A stretch of DNA of 64,000 nt from Neiella holothuriorum (GCF_019457915.1 NZ_JAHZSS010000018.1:32965-96964); one strand, 5' to 3'. Counted from the stretch's first letter, positions 1-10,346 are shown. The notes: generated by a model not told the origin, from the sequence alone. Translations and numbers: made by a program.

Positions 1-2
1 TT

Positions 3-2387
3 AACAAAGCGTCCGCTGGACGTATTGCGGTTGTTTTATCGGCGCCAGGTGGCGTCACCAACAGCCTAGTTAGTGCCATTGAAAAAACAGTTAACGGTGT
101 AGATGCCATTCCGGCGGTATCTAACATTGAGAACACTTTCCGCAATATGATAGCGAGCCTTAAAGGTGACTATCCGAGCCTCGACGATGTCCGTTTAAGC
201 GAACTGCTCGATGTCGAGATGGCCGACTTGCGTCAGTTGTTGCACGGCGTCACTTTGCTGCGCCAATGCCCAGCTGATATTCAAGCGCGTTTGTTGGTCA
301 AAGGTGAGCGAATTAATATCGCCCTGATGTCTGCGTTGTTGGATGCCCGAGGCCACCACACCAATGTGCTTGATCCTGTCGCGTTATTTGCGGGCTACGG
401 TGATTACCTAGAATCGCTGGTGGACATTTCCGCCAGTAAACCACGTTTTGCCGCGTTGCAGCTAAGTGCCGATCACATTCAGCTTATGCCTGGCTTTACC
501 GCAGGCAACGAGCAAGGCGAAATTGTCACCTTAGGCCGCAATGGCTCAGACTACTCAGCAGCCGTTTTAGCCGCTTGCTTAGATGCGGAATGTTGTGAGA
601 TCTGGACGGATGTTGATGGTGTTTACAATTGCGATCCGCGATTGGTTGAAGACGCCCATTTAGTGGATGAGCTGAGTTACAAAGAAGCCATGGAGCTGTC
701 TTACTTTGGCGCTAAGGTCTTGCACCCCAAAACGGTATCGCCAATTGCTCAATTCCATATTCCTTGTTTAATCAAAAACAGTTTCAACCCTGATGGCGCT
801 GGCACCTTAGTGTCGGGTAACACCAATACCAAAGATGCAGTGAAAGGCATTAGCTCGCTCGAAGGCATGAGTATGATGAGCGTGTCGGGCCCTGGTATGA
901 AAGGCATGGTGGGGATGGCATCGCGGATCTTCGAATGTATTTCGCGGGCTGGCATTTCTGTTGCGTTGATTACTCAATCGAGCAGTGAATATTCCATCAG
1001 CTTCTGTTTAAGCAGCAAAGACGCTAACGCCGCTCGCCTCGCGTTGACCGAAGAGTTTGAGCTCGAGCTAGCCAACCAACTGCTTGATCCAATCGAAGTC
1101 TTGAGCCAATTGTCGATTGTCACCTTAGTAGGTGACGGCATGCGCGAAAATCAGGGCGTGTCAGCACGCTTCTTCCAAGCATTGGCACAGGCTGATGTGA
1201 ATGTGGTGGCTATTGCGCAAGGTTCGTCAGAGCGCTCGGTCTCGGCTGTTGTGCCAGAACATCGAGTGCGCTACGCCATTGGAGCCTGTCACGCCGCTTT
1301 CTTCAGTCACATGCAACGTATTGATGCGTTTATCGTCGGCGTTGGTGTGGTTGGTGGTGAATTGCTGGACCAAATCAAGCGTCAGCAGCAAGCACTAAAA
1401 CAACAACATATTGATTTGCGGGTATGTGGCATTGCCAACTCCAAAGGTATGGAGCTTGCGGCTAACGGCATCGACCTCGCACAATTTAAGGAAGCTGAGC
1501 TAGCCCAGTGCAAACAGCAATTCTCTCTAGAAGTCGTGAGTGATTTTGCGCGCTTGCATTCTCATATCAATCCAGTGCTGGTGGACAATACGTCGTCAGA
1601 TTGGATGGCAAAACAATACTTAGATTTCCTCAGCGCGGGCTTCCACATTGTTACGCCGAACAAAAAAGCCAATACCGAGTCGTACGAATACTACAAAGCG
1701 TTGCGTGAAACTGCGCTGCGCAAGCGCCGCCAGTTCCTATATGACACCAACGTTGGTGCTGGCTTACCGGTCATCGATAACTTGCAGTCACTGCTTAATG
1801 CGGGTGATGAGCTGAAAAGCTTCTCAGGTATATTGTCGGGTTCTTTGTCGTACATCTTCGGCAAACTTGATGATGGCATGGCGTTCTCTGAAGTAACCGC
1901 GCAAGCGCGCGGTAATGGCTTCACTGAGCCTGATCCTCGTGATGATTTATCCGGTATGGACGTTGCGCGTAAGCTGTTAATTTTGGCGCGTGAAGCGGGC
2001 ATGACATTAGAATTGGATGATGTTGAGGTTGAGCCTGCTATGCCGCCAGGGTTTGATGATTCTGGCTCGGTTGACGAGTTTATGGCTCGATTACCAGAAG
2101 CAGATGCCTATTTTGCTGACTGGTTAGCCAAACTAAAAGACGAAGGCAAAGTACTGCGTTACGCCGGTAGCATTGAAGATGGCAAGTGTAAGGTTTCGAT
2201 TCAAGCCGTTGGCTCAGAGCACCCATTGTTTGCCGTCAAAGATGGTGAGAACGCCTTGGCATTCCACTCTCGCTACTATGACCCAATTCCATATGTACTT
2301 CGTGGCTATGGTGCCGGCGCAGCAGTAACGGCTGCCGGTGTGTTTGCAGACTTATTGCGCACACTTCCGTGGAAACAGGAGGTCTAA
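3..2387 (+). CDS. thrA: Bifunctional aspartokinase I / homoserine dehydrogenase I (5' end outside window)
   Basis: Catalyses the first and third steps from aspartate toward threonine: aspartate phosphorylation and NADPH-dependent reduction of aspartate semialdehyde. The frame is open from base 3, before the first internal ATG at 147, and the upstream residues ([14 protein letters not shown]) match the family, so about 25 N-terminal residues lie left of the window. Seen in order: kinase domain with [20 protein letters not shown], two ACT-like regulatory segments ([29 protein letters not shown] and [11 protein letters not shown]), then homoserine dehydrogenase with a Rossmann start ([17 protein letters not shown]) and the [17 protein letters not shown] and [18 protein letters not shown] motifs. 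It is first in thrABC, with one base between its stop and thrB. Threonine feedback inhibition is known for the family. Any thr leader would lie outside the window. Confidence 0.97.
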   Translation, partial: NKASAGRIAVVLSAPGGVTNSLVSAIEKTVNGVDAIPAVSNIENTFRNMIASLKGDYPSLDDVRLSELLDVEMADLRQLLHGVTLLRQCPADIQARLLVKGERINIALMSALLDARGHHTNVLDPVALFAGYGDYLESLVDISASKPRFAALQLSADHIQLMPGFTAGNEQGEIVTLGRNGSDYSAAVLAACLDAECCEIWTDVDGVYNCDPRLVEDAHLVDELSYKEAMELSYFGAKVLHPKTVSPIAQFHIPCLIKNSFNPDGAGTLVSGNTNTKDAVKGISSLEGMSMMSVSGPGMKGMVGMASRIFECISRAGISVALITQSSSEYSISFCLSSKDANAARLALTEEFELELANQLLDPIEVLSQLSIVTLVGDGMRENQGVSARFFQALAQADVNVVAIAQGSSERSVSAVVPEHRVRYAIGACHAAFFSHMQRIDAFIVGVGVVGGELLDQIKRQQQALKQQHIDLRVCGIANSKGMELAANGIDLAQFKEAELAQCKQQFSLEVVSDFARLHSHINPVLVDNTSSDWMAKQYLDFLSAGFHIVTPNKKANTESYEYYKALRETALRKRRQFLYDTNVGAGLPVIDNLQSLLNAGDELKSFSGILSGSLSYIFGKLDDGMAFSEVTAQARGNGFTEPDPRDDLSGMDVARKLLILAREAGMTLELDDVEVEPAMPPGFDDSGSVDEFMARLPEADAYFADWLAKLKDEGKVLRYAGSIEDGKCKVSIQAVGSEHPLFAVKDGENALAFHSRYYDPIPYVLRGYGAGAAVTAAGVFADLLRTLPWKQEV

Positions 2388-2388
2388 G

Positions 2389-3354
2389 ATGACTGTTGCG
2401 GTATACGCGCCCGCCTCGATCGGAAACCTTGGGGTTGGATTTGATGTGTTGGGTGCTGCGCTAAAACCGATTGACGGCACTTTACTCGGCGATGTGGTGG
2501 AAGTAGACGACAGTGCCAGCGGTGAGTTTGAGCTGACGGCATCAGGCCGGTACGCTCACAAATTACCCGACGATCCGAAGCAAAACATCTTGTTTGACTG
2601 TTACCTTGGCGTGCAACAGCACTTAGCGGAGCAGGGCATTCAAGTTGCGCCAGTGCGCATGCACTTGCACAAAAATTTGCCGATTGGTTCTGGCTTAGGC
2701 TCTAGTGCTTCAAGCATTGTTGCTGCTGTGGCCGCGCTGAATCAGTTTTTTGGTTCACCATTGAATGAAGATCAACAATTGCGATTGATGGGCAAGCTGG
2801 AAGGTCAGATCTCTGGCTCCATTCACTATGACAACGTTGCGCCTTGTTTTGTTGGCGGTATTCAATTGATGACCGAGCAAGAGGATTCGCTGTGTGCAAC
2901 GCTTCCTGCGCCTCAAAGCTGGTATTGGTGCTCTGCTTATCCGGGCATTACCGTTTCTACGGCACAAGCGCGGGCGATCTTGCCGGATCATTACAGCAAG
3001 TCAGACATCATTGCGCATGGTCGCTTGTTGGCTAATTTCGTTCATGCATTACATGCTGGCAACGATACCTTGGCCGCTAATGTGATGGTGGACGTCATTG
3101 CCGAACCGTACCGTAAAGTGCTGTTGCCAGGCTTTGAAGCGGCACGAGAAGCATTGTTGAAGCTTGGAGCCTATGCTGTTGGCATTAGTGGCTCTGGACC
3201 GACCTTATTCGCAGTGTGTGATGATTTGAATGTGGCGAAGCAATGCGATGCATACTTGGCCAAACACTATTTACAAAATGATGATGGTTTCAGCCATGTC
3301 TGCCGCATTGACGAAGTCGGCGTAGACAATGTTGCTGTGACTGAATTGACCTGA
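2389..3354 (+). CDS. thrB: Homoserine kinase
   Basis: Phosphorylates homoserine to O-phosphohomoserine, the substrate of ThrC. It is a 321-residue GHMP-family kinase, the usual length. It has the N-terminal APASIGNLGVGFDVLG segment, the phosphate-binding loop LPIGSGLGSSASS near residues 95-110, and the C-terminal GISGSGPTLFAV motif. The ATG at 2389 was chosen because it follows a strong AGGAGG site and starts exactly at the family N-terminus. A longer frame from 2338 would overlap thrA. It is the middle gene of the thr operon and probably translationally coupled to thrA. Confidence 0.97.
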   Translation: MTVAVYAPASIGNLGVGFDVLGAALKPIDGTLLGDVVEVDDSASGEFELTASGRYAHKLPDDPKQNILFDCYLGVQQHLAEQGIQVAPVRMHLHKNLPIGSGLGSSASSIVAAVAALNQFFGSPLNEDQQLRLMGKLEGQISGSIHYDNVAPCFVGGIQLMTEQEDSLCATLPAPQSWYWCSAYPGITVSTAQARAILPDHYSKSDIIAHGRLLANFVHALHAGNDTLAANVMVDVIAEPYRKVLLPGFEAAREALLKLGAYAVGISGSGPTLFAVCDDLNVAKQCDAYLAKHYLQNDDGFSHVCRIDEVGVDNVAVTELT

Positions 3355-3371
3355 GTGGAGACGACTCAACC

Positions 3372-4649
3372 ATGAAGTTGTACAACATTAAAGAACCTGA
3401 ACAACAGGTTAACTTTGAAGAGGCCGTTCGTACCGGCTTGGGGCGTAATCAGGGGCTATTTTTCCCACAAGATTTGCCGCGCTTTGACGACATTGACGCA
3501 CTGCTGGATATGGACTTAGCTAGCCGCTCCACAGAAATCCTATCGGCGCTTATTGGCGATGAAATTGCTAAGCCTCGGTTGGCGGAAATGGTTGCGTCTG
3601 CGTTTAACTTCGCTGCACCCGTGGTACCGGTCAATGACAATGTCTCGGCGTTAGAGTTATTCCACGGGCCGACGTTGGCCTTTAAAGACTTCGGCGGTCG
3701 TTTCATGGCGCAATGCCTGAAAGAGCTGTCCGACGGTGAAAAGATCACTATTCTGACGGCTACTTCAGGTGACACCGGTGCGGCCGTGGCTCACGCCTTT
3801 GCTGATATCGATAATATCAACGTACTGGTGATGTACCCGAAAGGTAAAATCAGTCACCTGCAAGAGCAGTTGTTCTGCACCTTAGGCGGCAACATTCATA
3901 CGCTTGCCGTTGAAGGTACATTTGATGATTGTCAGACGATGGTGAAGCAAGCCTTCGATCAACCAGAGCTACGTAAAACGGTTGGTTTGAATTCTGCCAA
4001 CTCAATTAATATCAGCCGCCTGATGGCTCAGATCTGTTATTACTTTGAAGCGGTTGCGCAACTGCCAAAAGAAAAGCGCGATCAGCTGGTTGTTAGTGTT
4101 CCTAGTGGTAACTTCGGTAACCTGACGGCAGGCTTATTAGCTCGCAGCATGGGCTTGCCTATCAAACGTTTCGTTGCCGCTACTAACGTGAATGATACTG
4201 TGCCGCGATATTTAGAAGGCGGCGAGTGGTCACCAAACCCAACGATCCCAACCATTTCTAATGCAATGGATGTGAGTGCGCCAAACAACTGGCCGCGGGT
4301 TGAAGAGTTGGTTCGCCGCGAGGAATTTAGCTGGGATCTGTTAAGCTCCGATCGGGTGACCGATGAGCAAACGGCTGAAACGCTAAAAGCGATGCACGAA
4401 CAAGGCTATGTTTGTGAACCGCATGGAGCGATTGCCTACCGCGTATTAGAGCAACAATTACAGCCTGGTGAACATGGCTTGTTCTTATGTACGGCGCACC
4501 CAGCAAAGTTCATTGAGAGCGTTGAAGAGATTTTGTCGATACAACTCGATTTGCCAAAAGCATTGGCGGATGTGGCAGATAAAGAGAATTTATCAGAAGA
4601 GATTGCCGCAGACTTCGCGCTGGTAGAAGCCAAGCTTCGCAGTTTGTGA
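3372..4649 (+). CDS. thrC: Threonine synthase
   Basis: PLP-dependent conversion of O-phosphohomoserine to threonine, the last step of the pathway. At 425 residues it is close to the enterobacterial length. The PLP-lysine motif FHGPTLAFKDFGGRFMAQ lies near residues 95-115, followed by the TATSGDTGAAVAHAF loop and the phosphate-binding VPSGNFGNLTAG segment. It is separated from thrB by 17 bases with a GGAG-type ribosome site and is followed by a strong hairpin terminator, so it closes the operon. Confidence 0.97.
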   Translation: MKLYNIKEPEQQVNFEEAVRTGLGRNQGLFFPQDLPRFDDIDALLDMDLASRSTEILSALIGDEIAKPRLAEMVASAFNFAAPVVPVNDNVSALELFHGPTLAFKDFGGRFMAQCLKELSDGEKITILTATSGDTGAAVAHAFADIDNINVLVMYPKGKISHLQEQLFCTLGGNIHTLAVEGTFDDCQTMVKQAFDQPELRKTVGLNSANSINISRLMAQICYYFEAVAQLPKEKRDQLVVSVPSGNFGNLTAGLLARSMGLPIKRFVAATNVNDTVPRYLEGGEWSPNPTIPTISNAMDVSAPNNWPRVEELVRREEFSWDLLSSDRVTDEQTAETLKAMHEQGYVCEPHGAIAYRVLEQQLQPGEHGLFLCTAHPAKFIESVEEILSIQLDLPKALADVADKENLSEEIAADFALVEAKLRSL

Positions 4650-4702
4650 GCATCCATTAGTTTGTAATTTTGTTACAAACAAGCCTAGCGGCTGTAAAAA
4701 CA

Positions 4703-4731
4703 AAAAAAGGCTGCAATTTGCAGCCTTTTTT
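4703..4731. terminator. Bidirectional terminator between thrC and grcA
   Basis: An A-tract, stem GGCTGC, loop AATTT, stem GCAGCC and T-tract are visible. It lies between the convergent ends of thrC (+) and grcA (-) and can serve both. Confidence 0.9.
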
Positions 4732-4752
4732 ATTACTTCAAGAGCGACCGAA

Positions 4753-5127
4753 TTACAGGCTCTGAGTAAAAGTACGCGCAATAACGTCGCGTTGTTGTTC
4801 TGTAGTCAGTGAATTAAAACGCACTGCATAACCAGAAACACGAATCGTCAATTGTGGGTATTTGTCTGGGTTTTCTACGGCGTCTTCCAGTGTTTCACGA
4901 GTCAGCACGTTCACGTTCAAGTGTTGGCCACCTTCACGAATAGCAGGCGCTTCGACAGGAACTTCGCGATATTCGAATTCACCTAACTTGGCAACATCGA
5001 CGACTTCGTCTTCAGAATAATCAGCTTTAGTACAAACACAACGAGCTTGTTTATTTGCTTCGTCGAGCAGCCAGAATGAGTTGACCAGGTTTGCTTGGGC
5101 GGCTTCTGTGATTTGGATACCAATCAT
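4753..5127 (-). CDS. grcA: Autonomous glycyl radical cofactor GrcA (YfiD)
   Basis: A spare glycyl-radical domain that can restore activity to pyruvate formate-lyase whose own radical loop has been cleaved by oxygen. At 124 residues it matches the family. The C-terminal [13 protein letters not shown] motif carries the radical glycine and is followed by the typical [11 protein letters not shown] tail. It is monocistronic, converging on thrC with a shared terminator. A FNR-like box lies 65 bases upstream of the start codon, consistent with the anaerobic induction known for yfiD. Confidence 0.96.
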   Translation of the reverse strand: MIGIQITEAAQANLVNSFWLLDEANKQARCVCTKADYSEDEVVDVAKLGEFEYREVPVEAPAIREGGQHLNVNVLTRETLEDAVENPDKYPQLTIRVSGYAVRFNSLTTEQQRDVIARTFTQSL

Positions 5128-5191
5128 GAGCTATCTCCGGTTGTTGTAATTGAAATGCAGTTTCAGTATGTGGTCATTTTTACAGAGAGAA

Positions 5192-5205
5192 TTGATTTAA
5201 GTCAA
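5192..5205 (-). promoter_or_regulatory. FNR-like box upstream of grcA
   Basis: The sequence TTGATTTAAGTCAA is one base away from the FNR consensus TTGAT-N4-ATCAA. It lies 65 bp upstream of the grcA start codon. FNR control of yfiD in Escherichia coli is established; control here is inferred. Confidence 0.7.
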
Positions 5206-5244
5206 TACTTTTTATGGGGTTAAATGGGGTTGTAGCTCATTTAA

Positions 5245-5259
5245 TGTAATTAAATTACA
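5245..5259. repeat. Perfect 15-bp palindrome upstream of grcA
   Basis: TGTAATTAAATTACA is a perfect palindrome around a central A, about 120 bp upstream of the grcA start and about 100 bp beyond the end of the neighbouring GGDEF/EAL gene. It has the form of a dimeric repressor operator. The regulator is not recognised. Confidence 0.4.
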
Positions 5260-5360
5260 AAAAGTGCTTATCTGTTAACCGTTTGCAGGTGCCAGACAAA
5301 GGTAAAAATTGTCGTTTTTTTCACTTCAACAAGCCGTTAGAGGTGATGATATTGGGCGCG

Positions 5361-8000
5361 TTAATCGCGGCTGTTTTCCAATAGCCATTCTAAGGTCACG
5401 CGGCGATTGACTGGCCGCTGAATATGAAATCCTTGCAGGTAGTCGCATCCCATTTCAATCAGAAGATCTTGGGTTTCTTGATCTTCAATACCTTCGGCCA
5501 CCAATTTGAGTTTGAGATTATCAGCTAGCGCCTTGACGGTTTTGACAATCGCCATGTGCTCTTCTTGGCCACGCATGTTGGTAATAAAGCTTCGATCAAT
5601 CTTCACCCCGTTAATGGGGAAGCGGTGCAGGTATGACAGCGATGAGTAGCCGGTACCAAAGTCATCCATCAACAACTGAACGCCAAGTTCGCTGAGCTGA
5701 CTGAGCACGGTTTGCACCATTTCCTGATCATCTAGCAGCGCGTGCTCGGTAATTTCTACCCGCAAGGCGTTGGCTGGCAACCCCGTCACTTCTAATACAT
5801 TGGCGATTTGTTCAGGCAAATTGGATTGTGAAAAGTGCTGACTGGCTAAGTTTACCGTAACGGATAAGTCTGCAAGTTCGGGGTGATTCTGACGCCACTC
5901 TGCAAGCTGGTAGCACGCACGGTTAAGCACGTACCAATCAATCTCTTTAATAAAGCCAATTTCGGTGGCTAATTCAATAAACCGACCCGGCATGACTAAG
6001 CCGTCAGTCGGGTGACGCCAGCGTACCAAGGCTTCAATAGCCGCCGGCTTGCCCTCTTTACTGCACAAAATGGGCTGGTAATAAACTTCAAACTGATTGC
6101 GGTCAATGGCGATGCGAAGCTCATTCTCAAGTTTAAGAGCATGAGTGGCTTCCTCATGCATGCTGGCATCGAACAACACGTAGCGGCGGCGCCCTTGGGC
6201 TTTAGCGCGATACATGGCGGCATCGGCGTCTCGTAGCAGTTCTTCTGGCTCATCGTAGCGATCATTGCCCAAGGCAATACCAATACTAGAGCCGGTAAAG
6301 ATACGTTCGCCATTGACAAAAAACGGCTGATCAAACGATGTGCTAATGCGTTGCGCTAAACCAATGGCATCTTCTTCTGATTTCATTGGTTCGAGCAAAA
6401 TAGCAAATTCATCACCACCGAGGCGGGCGATGAGATCGCGGCCACGTAAGCAGCGACGAATGCGCGATGAGGCTTTTTTCAGTAATTCATCACCCGACAT
6501 GTGGCCGAGACTATCGTTAACCAGTTTGAACCGGTCTAAGTCAAGAAACAGGACGGCAAAGTCATAATGACGATAGTTGTCGGCACGATTAAAAGCGTCA
6601 CGCAAGCGTTGTAAAAAGACGATGCGGTTGGGCAAACCCGTTAGGCTATCATGGCTGGCGTCATGTTTGAGTTGTCGCTCAATCCGGCGCCGTTCGGTAA
6701 TTTCAGATTCTAACTCTCGAGTACGCAGGCGTACTTGGTTTTCGAGCTTTTCATGGGCTTGCTTGCGGATCAGGGCGCTAGACACATGGCGCGATACGAA
6801 GGTAATAAGCTCCAGATCTGACTGGCTATATTGATGATTACTATCGTAGCTTTGCAGTACGATAACGCCAATCACATTGTTACCGTCTTTCAGTGGCACC
6901 CCTAGCCATGAATGAGCCGGAGTTCCTGATTTATCAATTGCCTTGGCTTGTTCTAGAGCTTGGATGTCCGACTGTTTGAGTAACAGGCCGTGCGCTCTGG
7001 CCATCAAATATTCAGTCATTCCTCGGCCAAGTGTTCTTGGTTTTGGCGTTGGATCGAACTGATCGGCTCGATACGGAAATAGCAGCGTTTCGCCGTCGCT
7101 ATCGAGAATGGCAACGTAAAAGTTTTCGCAGATAATCAGCTTGGCAATCACTTGATGCAGTGCGGCATAAAAGTCGTCCATATTGACGGCTTCGTGTGCC
7201 ATTTCGCTGATATCGAATAATGTTCGTTGCAACTGCTCGGAGCGGAGTCGCTCCTGCACTTCTTTTTGCAACTCGCTATTGGCTCGTGTTAATTCGCCTG
7301 TACGCTGAGATACGCGCTTTTCTAAGCTATCGCGATAGTGAGCGCGTTCAATACTTTGTGCTAGATGGTGGGCAACAAATTCAAGCACCTGCATGTCTTG
7401 GGTGTCATACCCTTTGCCATCGTCGTAACTTTGCACAACAACAACACCCATGCAGTTGTCGTTTGACATCATGGGGACGCCGAGAATATATGACGGCGAG
7501 GAGCCGAGCTGCATCAACTCGCCTTGCTCAATGAGTTCTTGGTATTGATCGCGGGAGGCAAGCACTGGCTCTTGGCGTCGCATCAGGTAGCCGGTCATGC
7601 CCATTTCAAGCTGTTGGTGGCTGACGGCAAGGTGTTTTCCCTCGTCGTAGCGATCAGCTAAATAAGCGATGCGCAGCTCACCTTTGTCATTTTTCAGACC
7701 AATATAAAAATTTTCGGCGTAAAGCAGGTTGGCAATAATATGGTGCAGGCCGCGATAAAATTCTGTGAGTTCTAAATTGCGGCCGGATAATTCGGCAATG
7801 GTAAACAGGGCTTCTTGGAGGCGGTTTAGGTTTTGATACTTGTCCGAAAGCAACTCGACTTCGGGGACCAGAGAACGAAGCGTGTTGAGCTCTTCTAAAA
7901 TGGTATCTGAAGTAACCAGTTGGTCATCGGCATTCAAAGCCTGTTCATCGAGGTTATTGTACATAATGTCTACTAAACAACTCGGGCCATTACGCCACAT
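5361..8000 (-). CDS. Tandem GAF / GGDEF / EAL cyclic-di-GMP enzyme
   Basis: An 879-residue cytoplasmic signalling protein without membrane segments. Two GAF domains (about 55-215 and 260-410) are each followed by a coiled-coil-like linker (RVSQRTGELTRANSELQ; NQVRLRTRELESEITE). Then comes a GGDEF domain with intact LARLGGDEFAIL and an upstream RGRD inhibitory-site motif, and an EAL domain with EALVRW, DDFGTGYSSLSYL and KIDRSFI. Both catalytic signatures are intact, so it could both make and hydrolyse c-di-GMP under control of the GAF ligands. The start is uncertain: ATG at 8000 lies 3 bp from the stop of the upstream cupin gene, while an in-frame ATG at 7964 gives a slightly shorter protein. 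Neither has a clear ribosome site. Confidence 0.92.
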   Translation of the reverse strand: MWRNGPSCLVDIMYNNLDEQALNADDQLVTSDTILEELNTLRSLVPEVELLSDKYQNLNRLQEALFTIAELSGRNLELTEFYRGLHHIIANLLYAENFYIGLKNDKGELRIAYLADRYDEGKHLAVSHQQLEMGMTGYLMRRQEPVLASRDQYQELIEQGELMQLGSSPSYILGVPMMSNDNCMGVVVVQSYDDGKGYDTQDMQVLEFVAHHLAQSIERAHYRDSLEKRVSQRTGELTRANSELQKEVQERLRSEQLQRTLFDISEMAHEAVNMDDFYAALHQVIAKLIICENFYVAILDSDGETLLFPYRADQFDPTPKPRTLGRGMTEYLMARAHGLLLKQSDIQALEQAKAIDKSGTPAHSWLGVPLKDGNNVIGVIVLQSYDSNHQYSQSDLELITFVSRHVSSALIRKQAHEKLENQVRLRTRELESEITERRRIERQLKHDASHDSLTGLPNRIVFLQRLRDAFNRADNYRHYDFAVLFLDLDRFKLVNDSLGHMSGDELLKKASSRIRRCLRGRDLIARLGGDEFAILLEPMKSEEDAIGLAQRISTSFDQPFFVNGERIFTGSSIGIALGNDRYDEPEELLRDADAAMYRAKAQGRRRYVLFDASMHEEATHALKLENELRIAIDRNQFEVYYQPILCSKEGKPAAIEALVRWRHPTDGLVMPGRFIELATEIGFIKEIDWYVLNRACYQLAEWRQNHPELADLSVTVNLASQHFSQSNLPEQIANVLEVTGLPANALRVEITEHALLDDQEMVQTVLSQLSELGVQLLMDDFGTGYSSLSYLHRFPINGVKIDRSFITNMRGQEEHMAIVKTVKALADNLKLKLVAEGIEDQETQDLLIEMGCDYLQGFHIQRPVNRRVTLEWLLENSRD

Positions 8001-8003
8001 TGG

Positions 8004-8498
8004 TCAGCGAGTAAAACGCTCGCCTGGTTGCGCCTGTTGCAACCAGTGCCGATAGCTCGATGCGTCAGGATCTTGCTCGCTCGGCGCCCACAAAGCGAAC
8101 ACCTTATCACGAGCTGCGCAATATGGGCCGCGTTTCACTTCAAAAAATAAACTATTTATTTTCGTTGCAATAACACTGTGCCATTGACCCGGTTCAAGAT
8201 GCAAACCAAAGCACGACTCGCCAGCGCTTAACTCTATTCGTTGTTGAATAACGCCTTGATCATTAAAAATGAAAAAGCTAAATGTGCCCTTAATTGCGGT
8301 GAAAAGCTCCCATTTGTCAGGTTCTGAGTGGTAATGAGGGCGAACGTAACTCGCCGGTTGCATGGCGATTAGGAAGCGCTGAATCGGATCATGATAGGAA
8401 TCATGCAGGTTTAAATGGGCACGTTGACGCGTTGCAGCTCGCGATTGTGCCAATAAAGGTTCGGTAATCGTTTGATCGAGCCGTTGTATCCCCTTCAT
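8004..8498 (-). CDS. WbuC-family cupin-fold metalloprotein
   Basis: A small cupin of 164 residues. The metal-binding signature RPHYHSEPDKWELF (about 53-66) and the C-terminal FEVKRGPY...DKVFALWAP block match WbuC proteins, which are often found near polysaccharide loci and whose reaction is not established. Its start overlaps the stop of the upstream Tag-like glycosylase gene by 4 bases and its stop lies 3 bp before the GGDEF/EAL start, so the three genes probably form one minus-strand transcript. Confidence 0.85.
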   Translation of the reverse strand: MKGIQRLDQTITEPLLAQSRAATRQRAHLNLHDSYHDPIQRFLIAMQPASYVRPHYHSEPDKWELFTAIKGTFSFFIFNDQGVIQQRIELSAGESCFGLHLEPGQWHSVIATKINSLFFEVKRGPYCAARDKVFALWAPSEQDPDASSYRHWLQQAQPGERFTR

Positions 8499-9184
8499 TC
8501 GGCATGCCGCTCATTGCTGCCAACGGAAAGGGCAATAATCTGACTGAGTTGGGTTAGCGGCAGTGACACTTGTTGCTGCCAAGTATTAAACGCTTGCTGG
8601 ACTTGCTTTAAAGCGGTTTTGGACGTTGCTGGCTTGTCGATCACTCCCTGATTAATAAGATGTGCGGTGACATCTCGGCTTAATACAAAGGTGTCTTTAC
8701 CGAGTCGCCGCAACACAAAGGAAGCGCTATTGCCGCCCAATCGAGCGCCATGCTTTTTCAAATACAACCAAAGGCCGGTGATATCCTGTTCTGGCCACTC
8801 GGCTAAGAATTGGCCGAAGGAGCCATGTTGCTGACGTATATCGAGCATGAGCTGAGCATTGATCGGAACAGTTTTAATTTTTTGGCCATTGCGCACGATG
8901 TCGGTGTTTTGCATCAGCCGTTCGATGTGGCTGTCGTCAAGCAATACCAGTTTGTTTGGATCAAACTGCCAAAAAGCCTTTTCGAAACCTGCCCATTTGT
9001 GTTCGATCACTCGCCAAGCAAAACCGGATTGAAAGACGACTTTAGTGATCTGCGCTAAGCAATCGGCATCGGTGAGCGCTTGCAACTGATGCGATTGTAC
9101 GGGCGAGGTTAGCAAACTAAACAGTTGCTGCTCTCCGCCTTTTCGTTCAATCGCTCGGGCTAGCGTATGGGAAAAGTGTTCCAT
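8495..9184 (-). CDS. Tag-like DNA-3-methyladenine glycosylase I family protein
   Basis: A predicted base-excision-repair glycosylase of the HhH-GPD superfamily, 229 residues. It shares the Tag pattern FQSGFAWRVIEHKWAGFEKAFWQFDP (split here only for description: helix-rich core about 48-75) and IVRNGQKI (about 95-102). The N-terminal segment is diverged and the Cys/His zinc ligands typical of E. coli Tag are not apparent. The protein belongs to the broader COG2818-like group, and substrate specificity is uncertain. It is first gene of a probable three-gene minus-strand operon. Confidence 0.75.
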   Translation of the reverse strand: MEHFSHTLARAIERKGGEQQLFSLLTSPVQSHQLQALTDADCLAQITKVVFQSGFAWRVIEHKWAGFEKAFWQFDPNKLVLLDDSHIERLMQNTDIVRNGQKIKTVPINAQLMLDIRQQHGSFGQFLAEWPEQDITGLWLYLKKHGARLGGNSASFVLRRLGKDTFVLSRDVTAHLINQGVIDKPATSKTALKQVQQAFNTWQQQVSLPLTQLSQIIALSVGSNERHAE

Positions 9185-9334
9185 GAATTGGCTATCAGGT
9201 TATCGTATTTGTGGCCTAAGTATGCGAAAGCGCTTCTGGCTTGTCTATAAGCTTGACCGTTACCGGATTGACCCGCTAGGCTTGCTAAATTAGCGTTTCA
9301 CCTGTCTTTTCTCGCATCGGTAGCTTAACGATTT

Positions 9335-10333
9335 ATGCGCACAAAACCTAAATCTATTGTCACCATCGGTGGTGGTAGTGGCCAATATACCTTGTTGTCA
9401 GGTCTTCGAGATCTACCCAACACCAATTTGACTGCGGTTGTTTCAATGGCCGACTCAGGTGGCAGCACGGGGATCTTGCGCGGTGAACTAGGCGCACTGC
9501 CCGCCGGTGATGTACTGAAGTGTATTTTGGCCATGTCGCCTTTACGAGATGTTGCGTATGAGCTGCTACTGAAGCGATTTTCGAAGAGTGAACGTTTAAG
9601 AAACCACAATGCCGGCAACATGTTACTGACGATGTTAAGTGAATATGCGGGCTCTTTTCCTGAAGGTATTCAAGCGTTGGCAGAAATCCTCAATGTGCGA
9701 GGCTCAATTCTGCCCGTCACGACGGATAAAGTGACCTTGGTTGCCGAATTAGCTAATGGCCAGCGGGTCTTTGGTGAAGCTGCGATTGATGTTCCGCGTC
9801 ATTTAGAGCGAGCGAATATCTCTTCGGTATTTTTGGTGCCGCATCACGGCGAGGATGTCACCGTTCACCTGCCGGTGATCGACGCCATTATTAATGCTGA
9901 CATGATCCTGCTTGGCCCTGGCGATTTATACACCAGCATCATCCCAAACTTACTCGTCGAAGGATTGTCCGAGGCACTGCACTTTGCCAAGGCCAAAAAG
10001 TATTTTGTGAGTAACATCATGACCAAATTTGGTGAGACACAAGGTTACTTACTCGAAGACTATGTGAACTCTGTGGAGCGTTACATGGGCTCAAAATTGG
10101 ATGGTGTTTTCTACAACGTTGATAAGCCTAGTGATGATGCGTTGGCACGTTATGCTGCTCAGTACGCTAATTTTGTTGATGTCGGTAATATTGCGTTGTT
10201 ACAAAATCGCTTAGACGTTCGTGGGCTGCATTTACTGGATGAAACTGGTGGAGTCGTTCGTCACTCTAGCGAGCTGTTAGCTGAGGAAATAGCGCGGCTA
10301 TTGGTTGAATTAGATACTAAAAAAGCGAGCTGA
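9335..10333 (+). CDS. yvcK: YvcK/CofD-like UDP-sugar-binding protein (gluconeogenesis factor family)
   Basis: A 332-residue Rossmann-type protein. The N-terminal nucleotide-binding motif TIGGGSGQYTLLSGLRDLP is followed by VVSMADSGGSTGILRGELGALPAGDVLKCI, the family hallmark. YvcK proteins bind UDP-GlcNAc and affect cell-wall and carbon metabolism. The related CofD transfers phospholactate, but the organism shows no F420 context here. Single gene with its own terminator overlapping the stop codon. Confidence 0.9.
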   Translation: MRTKPKSIVTIGGGSGQYTLLSGLRDLPNTNLTAVVSMADSGGSTGILRGELGALPAGDVLKCILAMSPLRDVAYELLLKRFSKSERLRNHNAGNMLLTMLSEYAGSFPEGIQALAEILNVRGSILPVTTDKVTLVAELANGQRVFGEAAIDVPRHLERANISSVFLVPHHGEDVTVHLPVIDAIINADMILLGPGDLYTSIIPNLLVEGLSEALHFAKAKKYFVSNIMTKFGETQGYLLEDYVNSVERYMGSKLDGVFYNVDKPSDDALARYAAQYANFVDVGNIALLQNRLDVRGLHLLDETGGVVRHSSELLAEEIARLLVELDTKKAS

Positions 10334-10346
10334 TGCTCGCTTTTTT
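10319..10346 (+). terminator. Intrinsic terminator of yvcK
   Basis: Hairpin AAGCGAGC-TGAT-GCTCGCTT followed by a T-run; the TGA in the loop is the yvcK stop codon. Confidence 0.9.

Noticed and set aside
2338..2388. Longer thrB start.
   Set aside because: It overlaps thrA; the ATG at 2389 has AGGAGG and matches the family.
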